Below are positions 1-10,857 of a stretch of 64,000 bases of DNA, one piece after another. The notes under the pieces are model-generated. The model was not told the origin of the DNA, did no database searches, and saw only the letters and a list, made by a program, of their open reading frames with translations. The stretch spans positions 62,001-126,000 of the forward strand of contig NZ_LMSM01000008.1 in NCBI RefSeq assembly GCF_001428125.1, written 5' to 3'. Source of the DNA: Nocardioides sp. Soil774 (GTDB taxonomy: Bacteria > Actinomycetota > Actinomycetes > Propionibacteriales > Nocardioidaceae). Each line of letters opens with the position of its first letter. Position 1 is the first letter of the stretch. The position numbers and the translations under genes are program-made.

Positions 1-1
1 G

Positions 2-406
2 GTCTTCACCATCGGCGCGCTCACCGGCGCCTCCGGAGCGGCGAGCGACTGGGCGCTGTCGGCGCTGCTGGTGTGGGCGCTGTCGGCGATGTTCGCGATC
101 TACGGTCTGGCGATCTGCCTGCTCTTCCGCGGGCCCAACACCCCCGGCATCGCCTCGGGGCTGATCGTGGTGATGGCCTTCCTGGGCAACCTCTTCACGC
201 CGATGGACGGTCTGATGCTCGACATCGGGCGCCTCACGCCGATGTACGGCTTCGCGGCGCTGGCGCACTACCCGCAGACCGACGGGTGGCTCCCCCTCGG
301 CGGGCACGACCCGCTGTGGCTCCCGGTCGCTAACGTGCTCGCGTGGACCGTGATCTTCGCCCTGCTGGCCCTGTGGGGCCTGCGCCGCAGCCGGGCGCGG
401 GCGTGA
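2..406 (+). CDS. ABC-2 type transporter permease, C-terminal part
   Basis: The frame is open from base 2, so the gene starts before the window. The visible 134 residues hold about three hydrophobic helices and a short polar loop (FRGPNTPGIA, then a helix with GNLFTPMDGL), as in the last part of DrrB/ABC-2 permeases. It probably exports a lipid or drug-like compound with an ATPase encoded upstream. Its TGA overlaps the GTG start of the next gene, a DesK-like kinase, so permease, kinase and regulator form one operon, as in many DesKR-linked transporters. The substrate cannot be read from the sequence. Confidence 0.75.
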   Translation, partial: VFTIGALTGASGAASDWALSALLVWALSAMFAIYGLAICLLFRGPNTPGIASGLIVVMAFLGNLFTPMDGLMLDIGRLTPMYGFAALAHYPQTDGWLPLGGHDPLWLPVANVLAWTVIFALLALWGLRRSRARA

Positions 407-1470
407 CCCAGCAGCTGGCCGGCGGCGCGGACGGTGCCCCCGGCCCGTGGGCGCGCTGGGGCTGGGCCATGGCGGTGGTGTGGCTCGGGTTCCTGTTCTT
501 CCCGCTCGTGGGGGTGTGGGAGTCCGATGCGCCGGCCGCCGCCAGGGCCGCGACCATCGCCGCGATCGTGGTCTTCGCGGTCCTGTACGTCCTGGGCTTC
601 AGCGTCGTGCCCGAGCGCCTGGCCCTCGGCGTGCTCGCGGCGATGGCGCTCTGCATGGTCGCGACCGTGCCGGTGCTCGGCGTCGACTCGCTCGGCATGA
701 CGCCCTACCTCGGCGCCTTCTCGGCCCTGCAGGTGCCGGCACCGGCGTGGAAGTGGACGACGCCGGTGACCGCCGTGATCCCGGTGCTCTCCCTGCTCGG
801 CAACGACGACTTCCCGGCGTTCTTCTTCATCCTGGTGTGGCCCATCATCGGCGGCTGCACCATCGTGCGCGTGCTGACCGAGGCCGAGATGAGGGCGGGC
901 GCGACCCGCAGCTCGCTCGCCCTGGTCGCCGAGCGGGAGCGGGTCGCCCGCGACGTGCACGACGTGCTCGGCCACTCGCTGACCGCGCTCTCGGTGAAGG
1001 CCGAGCTCGCCGCCCGGCTGATCGACGTCGACCCCGACAAGGCCCGCGCGGAGCTGGAGTCGATCCAGGCCACCGCGCGCCAGGCGCTCGCCGAGGTGCG
1101 CGCCACCGTCGGCGGCCTGCGGGCCGGCAACCTCGAGGCCGAGCTGGCCGCCGCGCCACGGGTGCTCGCCGACGCGGGTGTCGAGACGACGACGGTCGGC
1201 GACGTGGCCGACACCGACCCGCGCCACCGGGCGCTGCTGGCCTGGGTGCTGCGCGAGTCGGTCACCAACGTCGTACGCCACGCGCGGGCGCGGTCGGTCG
1301 TCATCGAGCTCGGCCCCCGCGGCCTCAGCGTCACCGACGACGGCGCGGGCCCCTCGGGCGCCGAGGGCAACGGGCTGCGCGGCATGCGCGAGCGCGTCAC
1401 GGGGGTCGGGGGCACGCTCGACGTCTCGGCCGTGTCACCGGGGACCCGCGTGGAGGTGGTGCTGCCGTGA
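403..1470 (+). CDS. Sensor histidine kinase, DesK/NarL-linked HisKA_3 type
   Basis: The GTG at 403 overlaps the permease stop (GTGA) and leaves 355 residues; the longer frame from 343 runs into the permease gene. Four to five hydrophobic helices fill residues 15-160 with no large external domain. The H-box has RDVHDVLGHS with the phospho-accepting His at about residue 186, followed by an HATPase_c domain with RESVTNVVRHA (N-box), DDGAG and GLRGMRERV. It should autophosphorylate and pass phosphate to the regulator encoded by the overlapping next gene. Membrane or lipid state is a plausible signal by analogy with DesK, but this is inference. Confidence 0.9.
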   Translation: MTQQLAGGADGAPGPWARWGWAMAVVWLGFLFFPLVGVWESDAPAAARAATIAAIVVFAVLYVLGFSVVPERLALGVLAAMALCMVATVPVLGVDSLGMTPYLGAFSALQVPAPAWKWTTPVTAVIPVLSLLGNDDFPAFFFILVWPIIGGCTIVRVLTEAEMRAGATRSSLALVAERERVARDVHDVLGHSLTALSVKAELAARLIDVDPDKARAELESIQATARQALAEVRATVGGLRAGNLEAELAAAPRVLADAGVETTTVGDVADTDPRHRALLAWVLRESVTNVVRHARARSVVIELGPRGLSVTDDGAGPSGAEGNGLRGMRERVTGVGGTLDVSAVSPGTRVEVVLP

Positions 1471-2072
1471 TCCGCCTGCTGCTGGCCGACGACCAGGCCC
1501 TGGTCCGCGGCGCCCTCGCTGCGCTGCTCGACCTCGAGCCGGACCTCGAGGTGGTGGCACAGGTCGGGCGCGGCGACGAGGTGGTCGAGGCCGCCCGCGC
1601 CTCCGGCGCGGAGGTCTGCCTGCTCGACATCGAGATGCCGGGCATGACCGGGATCGACGCCGCGGCGGCCCTGCGCCGGGAGCTGCCCGGTGTGCGCTCG
1701 CTCGTCGTCACGACCTTCGGGCGCCCGGGCTACGTCCGTCGCGCGATCGAGGCAGGCGCCTCGGGCTTCGTCGTCAAGGACACCCCGTCGCGCCAGCTCG
1801 CCGACGCCGTACGTCGCGTGCACGCCGGGCTGCGGGTCATCGACCCCGACCTCGCCGCGGAGTCATTGATCGACGGGCCGAGCCCGCTGACCGGGCGCGA
1901 GCGCGAGCTGCTGACCTACGCCCTCGACGGGTCGCCGGTGGCCGCGATCGCTGCGCGCGTGCACCTCTCGGAGGGCACGGTGCGCAACCACCTGTCGTCG
2001 GCGATCGGCAAGACCGGGGCCACCACGCGCACCGAGGCCGCGCGGATCGCGCAGGACCGAGGCTGGCTCTGA
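1467..2072 (+). CDS. LuxR/NarL-family response regulator, DesR-like
   Basis: This 201-residue regulator has a receiver domain (acidic LLADDQ near the start, phospho-acceptor Asp54 in LLDIEMPG, Lys in VVKDTPSR) and a C-terminal LuxR helix-turn-helix (LTGRERELL, then SEGTVRNHLSSAIGKTGATTRTEA). The GTG start overlaps the kinase stop by four bases, so the two are translationally coupled. It most likely controls the permease operon it belongs to. No operator can be assigned because the promoter lies outside the window. Confidence 0.92.
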   Translation: MIRLLLADDQALVRGALAALLDLEPDLEVVAQVGRGDEVVEAARASGAEVCLLDIEMPGMTGIDAAAALRRELPGVRSLVVTTFGRPGYVRRAIEAGASGFVVKDTPSRQLADAVRRVHAGLRVIDPDLAAESLIDGPSPLTGRERELLTYALDGSPVAAIAARVHLSEGTVRNHLSSAIGKTGATTRTEAARIAQDRGWL

Positions 2073-2095
2073 CGCGCTCTGCCACACTGCTGGCC

Positions 2096-2326
2096 ATGGC
2101 GTACGGCACCAGCCCCGGGTCGGCTCTCTCCGTGGTCGCCTTCGTCTGCGCGGGAGCAGCGGTGCTCGGGTTCGGCGGCCCGCTCCTGGCGGTCGTCGCG
2201 ATGGTCTGCGCCACCCTGGCGATGGCGCGCGGCGAGGACCTGGCCGGCCCGGCGGTGCTGGTGTCCCTCGTGGTGCTGGTGCTGTCGTTCGTGCTGCCGA
2301 CCGGCGCGGTGCTCAGCCGGCTCTAG
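2096..2326 (+). CDS. Small membrane protein (DUF4190-like size)
   Basis: This 76-residue protein has two or three hydrophobic segments, from about residues 10 to 43 and 53 to 73, separated by a short polar turn (ARGED). I do not recognise a catalytic motif. It follows the response regulator by 23 bp on the same strand, but the ATG is preceded by a -10-like CACACT seven bases upstream rather than a Shine-Dalgarno, so it may have its own leaderless transcript. The size and helix pattern resemble DUF4190-type small actinobacterial proteins; that family call is tentative. Confidence 0.7.
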   Translation: MAYGTSPGSALSVVAFVCAGAAVLGFGGPLLAVVAMVCATLAMARGEDLAGPAVLVSLVVLVLSFVLPTGAVLSRL

Positions 2327-2328
2327 CC

Positions 2329-2344
2329 CCGGGCCACGGCCCGG
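2329..2344. terminator. Short hairpin between convergent genes
   Basis: CCGGGCC at 2329-2335 pairs perfectly with GGCCCGG at 2338-2344 around a 2-nt loop centre. It lies in the 19-bp gap between two converging genes and can act on both strands. Confidence 0.5.
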
Positions 2345-2345
2345 C

Positions 2346-2558
2346 TCACATCTCGCGGCGCTCCTCCACGTGGGTGGTCCTCGAGCGCTGGTTGTTCATG
2401 ACGAGGCTGAGCACGAGGGCGAGCACGCCCGCGATGACGAGGATCCAGCCGACCGTGGTGGGGTCGACGACCTCCTGGAGGGAGTCGGGGAACTCCTTGA
2501 TCGCGAAGAGCAGGATCAGGCCGATGACGAGCAGCACGATGCCGATGCCGATACCCAT
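2346..2558 (-). CDS. Small two-helix membrane protein, DUF6458-like
   Basis: The protein has 70 residues. Helix 1 (about residues 2-21) is Gly/Ile/Leu-rich, a short loop follows (KEFPDSLQEVVDP), helix 2 spans about 36-54 (GWILVIAGVLALVLSLVM), and the tail is charged. The ATG has a good AAGGAG Shine-Dalgarno 4-5 bases upstream. This architecture is common in Actinobacteria and is usually annotated DUF6458; no biochemical role is known to me. The gene is divergent from the MDMPI-fold gene across a 155-bp gap that contains a long palindrome. Confidence 0.75.
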   Translation of the reverse strand: MGIGIGIVLLVIGLILLFAIKEFPDSLQEVVDPTTVGWILVIAGVLALVLSLVMNNQRSRTTHVEERREM

Positions 2559-2641
2559 GACGACTCCTTTGCCGGGGTGCGGCCGGTCGGCCCGGCCGTC
2601 GCGACCAGCCTAGGACCTGCGCGGCCCCGGATCGCGGCACC

Positions 2642-2663
2642 CGCCCACCCGCGCGGGTGGGCG
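2642..2663. promoter_or_regulatory. 22-bp perfect palindrome in a divergent promoter region
   Basis: CGCCCACCCGC is followed immediately by its reverse complement GCGGGTGGGCG. It sits between the divergent starts at 2558 and 2714, 39 bp upstream of the -10 at 2702. That position fits an operator for a dimeric regulator, but no regulator can be named. Confidence 0.4.
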
Positions 2664-2701
2664 CGGGTCGGCCGCACGGGCCGGGACGACGCGCGCGCCC
2701 C

Positions 2702-2713
2702 TAGGCTCGTGCC
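2702..2713 (+). promoter_or_regulatory. Leaderless promoter -10 element
   Basis: TAGGCT (TANNNT class) at 2702-2707 is followed by exactly six bases and then the ATG at 2714. No Shine-Dalgarno is present, so the transcript probably starts at the A of the ATG. I see no clear -35. Confidence 0.55.
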
Positions 2714-3529
2714 ATGACCGACCAGGACCGGCTCTCCGCACTCGTCGCCGTGTGGTGGGAGGCGATCGACTCCTTCACCCACCTCCTCGAGCACGTCGAG
2801 GGCGACGAGTGGGCCGCGCCGACCGACCTTCCGGGGTGGGACGTGCACGCGGTCGCCGCGCACACCGCCCATCTCGAGGCGCTGCTCGCGGGACGGCCGC
2901 ACGACGACGTGGAGGTCGTCGACGCGCCCCACGCGCGCGGCACGATGGGCCAGTTCACCGAGCAGGGGGTGCTCGCCCGGCGCGGGGAGTCCGCCGACCA
3001 GCTCATCACCGAGATCCGCGAGTCGGCCACGGCGCGCCACACGCAGCTGCTCGCCGATCCGCCGAGCGACCCCGGCGCGCCGGCTCCCGGCGTCTTCGGC
3101 GCCATCGGCTGGACCACCGGCCTGCTGCTGCGCAACCGCCCGCTCGACGTGTGGATGCACGAGCAGGACGTCCGTCGTGCGCTGGGGCGTCCGGGCAACC
3201 TCGACTCGGCGCCCGCGCGCCACACCACCGACTACCTGATGGAGTCGTGGCCCTTCGTCGTCGCCAAGCGGGCCGGAGCGCCGGCGGGCAGCGTCGTACG
3301 CCTCGAGGTGGAGGGCCACGAGCCCGCGACCGCCGTCGTGGGCGAGGACGGCCGCGGACGACGCGGCACCTCCGACGACGGCGAGCCGACCGCGACGCTG
3401 GCGATGGACCGCGAGACCTTCGTCCTGCTCGCCGGAGGCCGCCGCGCGTCCGCGACCGACGCCGTGCGCGTCTCCGGCGACACCGGCCTGGCCGCGCAGG
3501 TGCTGTCGGTGATGGGCGTGACCCCGTGA
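2714..3529 (+). CDS. Maleylpyruvate isomerase-family (MDMPI/DinB-fold) mycothiol-dependent enzyme
   Basis: This 271-residue protein opens with the four-helix MDMPI N-terminal domain; LPGWDVHAVAAHTAHLEALL carries a metal-binding His pair typical of mycothiol S-transferases of the DinB superfamily. The C-terminal part (about residues 180-271, ending in a DTGLAAQVLSVMG helix) looks like the SCP2-like domain found in this family. It probably uses mycothiol to transfer or isomerise a small substrate in the cytoplasm; the substrate is unknown. Its stop overlaps the start of the dehydrogenase gene, implying coupled expression. Confidence 0.85.
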   Translation: MTDQDRLSALVAVWWEAIDSFTHLLEHVEGDEWAAPTDLPGWDVHAVAAHTAHLEALLAGRPHDDVEVVDAPHARGTMGQFTEQGVLARRGESADQLITEIRESATARHTQLLADPPSDPGAPAPGVFGAIGWTTGLLLRNRPLDVWMHEQDVRRALGRPGNLDSAPARHTTDYLMESWPFVVAKRAGAPAGSVVRLEVEGHEPATAVVGEDGRGRRGTSDDGEPTATLAMDRETFVLLAGGRRASATDAVRVSGDTGLAAQVLSVMGVTP

Positions 3530-4446
3530 CCTGGACGACGGCCGACATCGGCGACCAGACCGGCCGGTCCGCCCTCGTCACCGGCCCCACCCTCGGCGGC
3601 CTCGGCTTCCACACCGCCCTCGAGCTGGCCCGGCACGGCGCCCGCGTCACCCTCGCAGGCCGTACGCCGGCCAGGCTGGGGGCGGCCGCCGAGGCCATCA
3701 CCGCCGAGGTGCCCGACGCGCGGCTCGAGACCCTCGTCGTCGACCTCTCCGACCTCGCCTCCGTGCGCGCCGCCGGCGCGGAGGCCGCGCGCCTCGGCCC
3801 GCTGCACCTGCTGGTCAACAACGCCGGGATCATGGCGACCCCGCTGCGCCGCACCGCCGACGGGCTCGAGTCGCAGATGGCCACCAACCACTTCGGGCCG
3901 TTCCTGCTCACCGGGCTGCTGCTCGACCAGCTCGTCGCGTCCGGCGACGGCCGGGTCGTCACCCTGTCGTCGCAGATGCACCGCGTGGCGCGGTCCGCAC
4001 CGCTCGGCGACCCGCACACCCGTCGGCGCTACTCGCGCTGGCACGTCTACGCCCAGACCAAGCTGGCCAACCTCCTCTTCACCTCCGAGCTCGACCGTCG
4101 CCTGCGCCGCGCCGGCCTGCCGGTCACCGCGCTGGCGGCCCACCCCGGGTTCGCCGGCACCCACCTCGCCGTCAACGGCCAGCTCGGCACCACCCAGGGC
4201 CGTCGGGCGGCGATCATGGACGCGGCGGTCAAGGCGGTCTCGCAGTCGGCGGCAGCGGGCGCGTGGCCGACGCTGATGGCCGCCACCGACGACCTGCCCG
4301 GTGGCACCTACGTCGGCCCCAGTGGTCCGGGCCAGGCCGGCGGCCCGCCGCGCGTCGTCGGCACGTCGCCGCTGGCGCGCGACGAGGTCGCGCAGCGCAG
4401 GCTGTGGGAGACCAGCGAGGAGACCGTCGGCCTGGCCTGGCCCTAG
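3526..4446 (+). CDS. Short-chain dehydrogenase/reductase
   Basis: The GTG at 3526 overlaps the previous stop (GTGA) and gives 306 residues. The N-terminal nucleotide-binding motif is TGPTLGGLG, a variant of TGxxxGxG. Then come AGRT, the strand motif VVDLSDL, NNAGIM and the catalytic pair in YAQTK. The long C-terminal region, with HPGFAGTHL, matches the retinol-dehydrogenase/protochlorophyllide-like subgroup. It should be an NAD(P)-dependent oxidoreductase acting with the upstream mycothiol enzyme; the substrate is unknown. Its TAG overlaps the stop of the convergent gene at 4443. Confidence 0.88.
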   Translation: MTWTTADIGDQTGRSALVTGPTLGGLGFHTALELARHGARVTLAGRTPARLGAAAEAITAEVPDARLETLVVDLSDLASVRAAGAEAARLGPLHLLVNNAGIMATPLRRTADGLESQMATNHFGPFLLTGLLLDQLVASGDGRVVTLSSQMHRVARSAPLGDPHTRRRYSRWHVYAQTKLANLLFTSELDRRLRRAGLPVTALAAHPGFAGTHLAVNGQLGTTQGRRAAIMDAAVKAVSQSAAAGAWPTLMAATDDLPGGTYVGPSGPGQAGGPPRVVGTSPLARDEVAQRRLWETSEETVGLAWP

Positions 4447-5957
4447 GACCGGGTGCGGTCGCGCACCCGCACCAGGCCCGACAGGGTGCCGAGCCAGACG
4501 GTGCCGTCGGCCCCGACGGCGACCTGGGAGCGGTCGCTCCCGGCGAGCAGGCCGGTGCCCGTGCGCACGCTCCACATGCTCCGCCCGGACGACGCGTCGA
4601 CGGCGGTGAGGTACCACGCACTGACCCCGACGAGCGAGGGCCGCTTGGTCCAGGCGTAGAGCAGGCCGTTGGGCCAGCTCGGTGTCGCCCCGGAGCCGGG
4701 CGACACCGCGTCGCTGGTCCAGCGCACCACGCACCCGCCGTCGACGAGGTCGACGCGGGACATCCCGGGGCTGGAGGTGAAGCCGAGCAGCGTGCTGCGC
4801 GGCGAGGAGTAGCCGTCGTTGTTGGTCACCACCACGCCGGTGCCGAGCGGCGCGAGCGGGCTGTCCGTGGCCCCGTCGTCCTTCTCGAAGACGGGTTGGC
4901 GGCACAGGTGCCGGCCGTCGTCGCGCGCGAGGAACAGCACGCCCAGCCGGGCGTCCACGCGGTCGGTGACGGCCACGACGCCGCCGTCGAGCAGCACCGG
5001 CGCGGAGCCGCTCGCGCCGTCGTACTCGCTGCGCCAGACCTCCTGGAGCCCGCCGCCCAAGCCGGCGACCAGCCGGTGCAGCGCCTCGTCGGTCACGACG
5101 TAGGCCCCCGTGTCGTCCGTCGCGAGCCCGCGCCGCACGTCCTCGCCGAGGTCGGTCACCGCCACCTGGCCCGACGCCGGGTCGATGGTGCCGACCAGCC
5201 CCTGCTGCGAGGCCCACCAGACACGGCCCGACCAGTCGGGGGCCACTGCGACGAGGCAGTCGCCGTAGGGGACGTAGGGCTTGAGGTCCCACGACGTCAC
5301 GGTGCCCAGGTCCGGGTCGCCCTTCGCCGACCGCGTCGCGACGACGCGCACCTCCCGGGTGCGGGTGGCCACCACGACCCGGTCGGCCTCGTCGACGTAC
5401 GACGTGTCGAGTCCGTCGGCGTCGGCGCACGTCTCGGCGTCGGGCAGGTCGCGGCTCACGACCGGGCGCATCGTGTCGGCGTCGACCAGTCGCAGGCTGG
5501 GCCCGGACCGGTCGACGCAGCGGGCCACGAGCGTCCCGGCGGAGGTGGCGTCGAGCCTCCCGCAGCGCTGGAGGCCGAACCACGAGGTGTCCACCTCCGG
5601 CTGCAGGCCCAGCGGACCGGGCCGGGTGGAGTCGTCCGCTGCCAGGTGGGGGTTCGCGGGCGCGTCGGGGGCGGGGCCGGCGGGGTGCGCCGTGGCGGGA
5701 CGTCCGACGTACGACGGCCCGGCGAGGACGCCCGGCGCCGGCGGGACGGGCAGCCAGCCGTCCGGGACGACGAGCACGAGCGCGACGAGGGCGAGGACGA
5801 CCGCTCCGGCCAGGCCGGCGACGCGACGCTCGACGTGGGCACGGTCCTCGACCCACCAGCGGACGCGCGGCACGCACAGCAACGCTGCGGCGACGAGCAG
5901 GACGGCCGGTCCCCAGGCGAGCCAGGAGAGCAGGAGCGCGCCGACCAGCCAGACCAC
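4443..5957 (-). CDS. Membrane-anchored PQQ-like beta-propeller protein
   Basis: This 504-residue protein has two N-terminal hydrophobic helices (about residues 2-29 and 47-65) and then an extracytoplasmic domain with repeated propeller-type blades, for example the Trp-containing segments ending GLVGTIDPASGQVAV, LTAVDASSGRSMWSV and VGADGTVWLGTLSGLVRV. These resemble BamB/PQQ-like blades. It probably acts as a scaffold or sensor at the outer face of the membrane; no catalytic residues are evident. The GTG start is favoured by a -10 TAGAGT ending six bases upstream (5969-5964), consistent with a leaderless mRNA. Confidence 0.7.
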   Translation of the reverse strand: MVWLVGALLLSWLAWGPAVLLVAAALLCVPRVRWWVEDRAHVERRVAGLAGAVVLALVALVLVVPDGWLPVPPAPGVLAGPSYVGRPATAHPAGPAPDAPANPHLAADDSTRPGPLGLQPEVDTSWFGLQRCGRLDATSAGTLVARCVDRSGPSLRLVDADTMRPVVSRDLPDAETCADADGLDTSYVDEADRVVVATRTREVRVVATRSAKGDPDLGTVTSWDLKPYVPYGDCLVAVAPDWSGRVWWASQQGLVGTIDPASGQVAVTDLGEDVRRGLATDDTGAYVVTDEALHRLVAGLGGGLQEVWRSEYDGASGSAPVLLDGGVVAVTDRVDARLGVLFLARDDGRHLCRQPVFEKDDGATDSPLAPLGTGVVVTNNDGYSSPRSTLLGFTSSPGMSRVDLVDGGCVVRWTSDAVSPGSGATPSWPNGLLYAWTKRPSLVGVSAWYLTAVDASSGRSMWSVRTGTGLLAGSDRSQVAVGADGTVWLGTLSGLVRVRDRTRS

Positions 5958-6045
5958 CGGGCGACTCTAGGTGAGCGCGGCGGGTCCTCCGGGCAGGCTC
6001 GACGGGGAGCGCCGCGATGCGTGGGTCACACGCGCCGGGAGCAGC

Positions 6046-6309
6046 TCAGTCGACGGCGACGCGGGGCCGCGGCGCGGTGAGGGTGAGGTCGGCGAACGCG
6101 CCGTGGCCCTCGCCGTGGCGCAGGAAGACACGCGAGCGCCGCGGCAGCGGGATGCGCGCCGGCACCGCCTCGTGGATCGGGATCACCTCGGCGGAGGGCT
6201 CCGGCACCTCGTCGGGCACCGTGCGGGCGACCAACGACCCGCTGAAGATGTCCAACGCCTTGATGCGTCCTGAGAGGTCCCCGACCTGGTTGTCACGCTC
6301 GCGCTTCAT
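6046..6309 (-). CDS. Conserved-looking small protein of unknown function
   Basis: I choose the ATG at 6309 (87 residues) because GAAGGAG lies 7 bases upstream; the frame extends 13 codons further without a ribosome site. The product begins with charged residues (MKRERDNQ), contains a Pro-rich stretch (PDEVPEPSAEVIPIHEAVPARIP) and a basic segment (LPRRSRVFLRHGEGHG), and has no membrane helix or recognisable motif. The third-position GC fits coding DNA. I do not recognise the family. Confidence 0.6.
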   Translation of the reverse strand: MKRERDNQVGDLSGRIKALDIFSGSLVARTVPDEVPEPSAEVIPIHEAVPARIPLPRRSRVFLRHGEGHGAFADLTLTAPRPRVAVD

Positions 6310-6468
6310 CTGCGCACTCCTTCTGTCCCCACCCGGCACGTCCCCCACGGACCGCCTCGTGGACCAAGGCTAGGAGCGGCCGAGGGCACTGTTCACGACT
6401 AGGTGAAGCCTTGGCGAAGTCTTCGAGAGACGGTCCAGACCGCCCCGCGAACCGTCAAGACGGTGCGG

Positions 6469-9174
<2,706 letters not shown>

Positions 9175-9564
9175 GTGCTTCCCCCGTGGTGCACGCCACG
9201 GCCGAAGCGTCCGGGGTCGTGGGCCAAGGATGCACCACCCGGTGGCTCACGTCCACGGACGGACCGGCGGCCCCCACCCCGCCGGTCCTCCCCCGTCAAC
9301 GCACCGGCGGACGCGCCGTGGGCCCCCGGTCCACGGACGCGCGCGGGCGCGGCAGCAAAGGCTGCGCTCCTGCGACACGGACGTCGAGCATCGGTGCCTC
9401 CACCGAACCGATGCGGATCATCGGTGCCCTCCCTGCGTGCCGGTCCTGCTGGTGCTGATCAGTGTCCCCACGTGCTGCTCCCCCTGGTCGTGCTGTCGAC
9501 ATAGAGGATGCTCGTGGGGCCGTCCTGATACATCCGCGATTGCACGCATGTCCAGACCAGCTGG
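9175..9564. other. 390-bp non-coding gap
   Basis: No ORF here has convincing codon use. The first 15 bases hold the ribosome site of the upstream secreted-protein gene. At 9388-9430 the motif ATCGGTGCC occurs twice and an inverted GCATCGG/CCGATGC pair spans 9388-9414, a possible regulator site for the secreted-protein promoter. Nothing else stands out. Confidence 0.5.
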
Positions 9565-10794
9565 TCAGGCGGCGCGGGCCTCGCTCTCGAGCTTGCGGCC
9601 CAGCAGGCGACGCGTGCGCCGGTCGCCCGTGGCCATCTTGTAGAGGATCGCGAGCTGCTGCGGCGCGTTCTTCCGGTTCGTCGTCTTCAGCCAGCCGTTG
9701 GGCAGCGAGAGGCGTACGACCTTGTGCCAGGCCGAGTAGACCTGCGGGACCATCGGGCGCGCGCAGTAGGTGAGGTCGTACTTCTCGAAGAGGGCCTGCA
9801 CCTTCGGCGCGACCTCGGCGTAGCGGTTGGACGGCAGGTCGGGGAAGAGGTGGTGCTCGATCTGGTGCGACAGGTTGCCGGTCATCAGGTGCAGCGCCTT
9901 GGAGCCGGAGATGTTGGCGCTGCCGAGCATCTGGCGGACGTACCACTCGCCCTTGGTCTCGCCCTCGATGGAGCGCTTCTCGAAGGTCTCGACGCCCTCG
10001 GGGAAGTGGCCGCACAGGATGACCGAGTTGGACCACAGGTTGCGCACGATGTTGGCGGTGAAGTTGGCCGCGAGGGTGGGCAGGAACGAGCCGGTCGGGA
10101 TCGACAGCAGCGGGTGGACGACGTAGTCCTTGGTGGCCTGCTTGCGGATCTTGCCCAGCACCTGCTTGGCGCGACGGCGGAACTCGGGGTCCTTGGTCTG
10201 CTTCTTCGCGATGACCGCGCCGAGCTCGAGGTCGTAGGCGGCGATGCCGTACTCGAAGAAGACCGCGTTGATGAAGCAGAAGATCGGCTGGGCCAGCGAG
10301 GCCGGCGTCCAGGGCTGGTCCTCGTCGACGCGCATGATGCCGTAGCCGAGGTCGTTGTCCTTGCCGATGACGTTGGTGTAGGTGTGGTGCAGCTCGTTGT
10401 GGCTGTGCTTCCACTGCTCGGCCGGCGAGGCCATGTCCCACTCCCAGGTGCTGGAGTGGATCTTGGGGTCGCGCATCCAGTCCCACTGGCCGTGGAGGAT
10501 GTTGTGGCCGATCTCCATGTTGTCAAGGATCTTGGAGACGCTGAGGCCCAGCGTGCCGAGGACCCAGGCGGGCGGGAAGGCACTGAAGAGCAGCACCGCG
10601 CGCGAGCCGAGCTCGATCTTGCGCTGGGTGTCGATGACCCGGCGGATGTACGCCGCGTCGGCCGCGCCGCGGCTCTCGAGGACGTCCTGGCGGATCGCGT
10701 CGAGCTCGATGCCGATCTGCTCGATGTCGGCCTCGGTGAGGTGGGCGATGGGGTTGTCCTGCCCGAGGACGGACTTCTTCTGGATCGTGGTCAT
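9565..10794 (-). CDS. Membrane fatty-acid (acyl-CoA/acyl-lipid) desaturase
   Basis: This 409-residue protein carries the three histidine boxes of di-iron membrane desaturases: GHNILH (His97-His101), SHNELHHTY (His132, 136, 137) and, about residue 315, NLSHQIEHHLFP. Hydrophobic segments lie at about 65-95 and 165-235. It inserts a double bond into long acyl chains, most likely a stearoyl or palmitoyl chain as for mycobacterial DesA3. Electrons should come from the ferredoxin-reductase protein encoded 63 bp upstream. The ATG has a GGAAGGAA ribosome site. Confidence 0.93.
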   Translation of the reverse strand: MTTIQKKSVLGQDNPIAHLTEADIEQIGIELDAIRQDVLESRGAADAAYIRRVIDTQRKIELGSRAVLLFSAFPPAWVLGTLGLSVSKILDNMEIGHNILHGQWDWMRDPKIHSSTWEWDMASPAEQWKHSHNELHHTYTNVIGKDNDLGYGIMRVDEDQPWTPASLAQPIFCFINAVFFEYGIAAYDLELGAVIAKKQTKDPEFRRRAKQVLGKIRKQATKDYVVHPLLSIPTGSFLPTLAANFTANIVRNLWSNSVILCGHFPEGVETFEKRSIEGETKGEWYVRQMLGSANISGSKALHLMTGNLSHQIEHHLFPDLPSNRYAEVAPKVQALFEKYDLTYCARPMVPQVYSAWHKVVRLSLPNGWLKTTNRKNAPQQLAILYKMATGDRRTRRLLGRKLESEARAA

Positions 10795-10815
10795 GGGATT
10801 TCCTTCCGTGGCGCT

Positions 10816-10850
10816 GGTCGAGGAGGTCGCTCTGCGACCGTCACGAGACC
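10816..10850. repeat. 35-bp dispersed repeat, intergenic copy
   Basis: The reverse strand starts GGTCTCGTGACGG and ends GACCTCCTCGACC. It matches 33 of 35 bases of 25873-25907, which is inside the E2 gene. It contains an internal GGTCGC/GCGACC hairpin. It lies in the spacer between the reductase and desaturase genes. Confidence 0.7.
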
Positions 10851-10857
10851 GGTCTGG

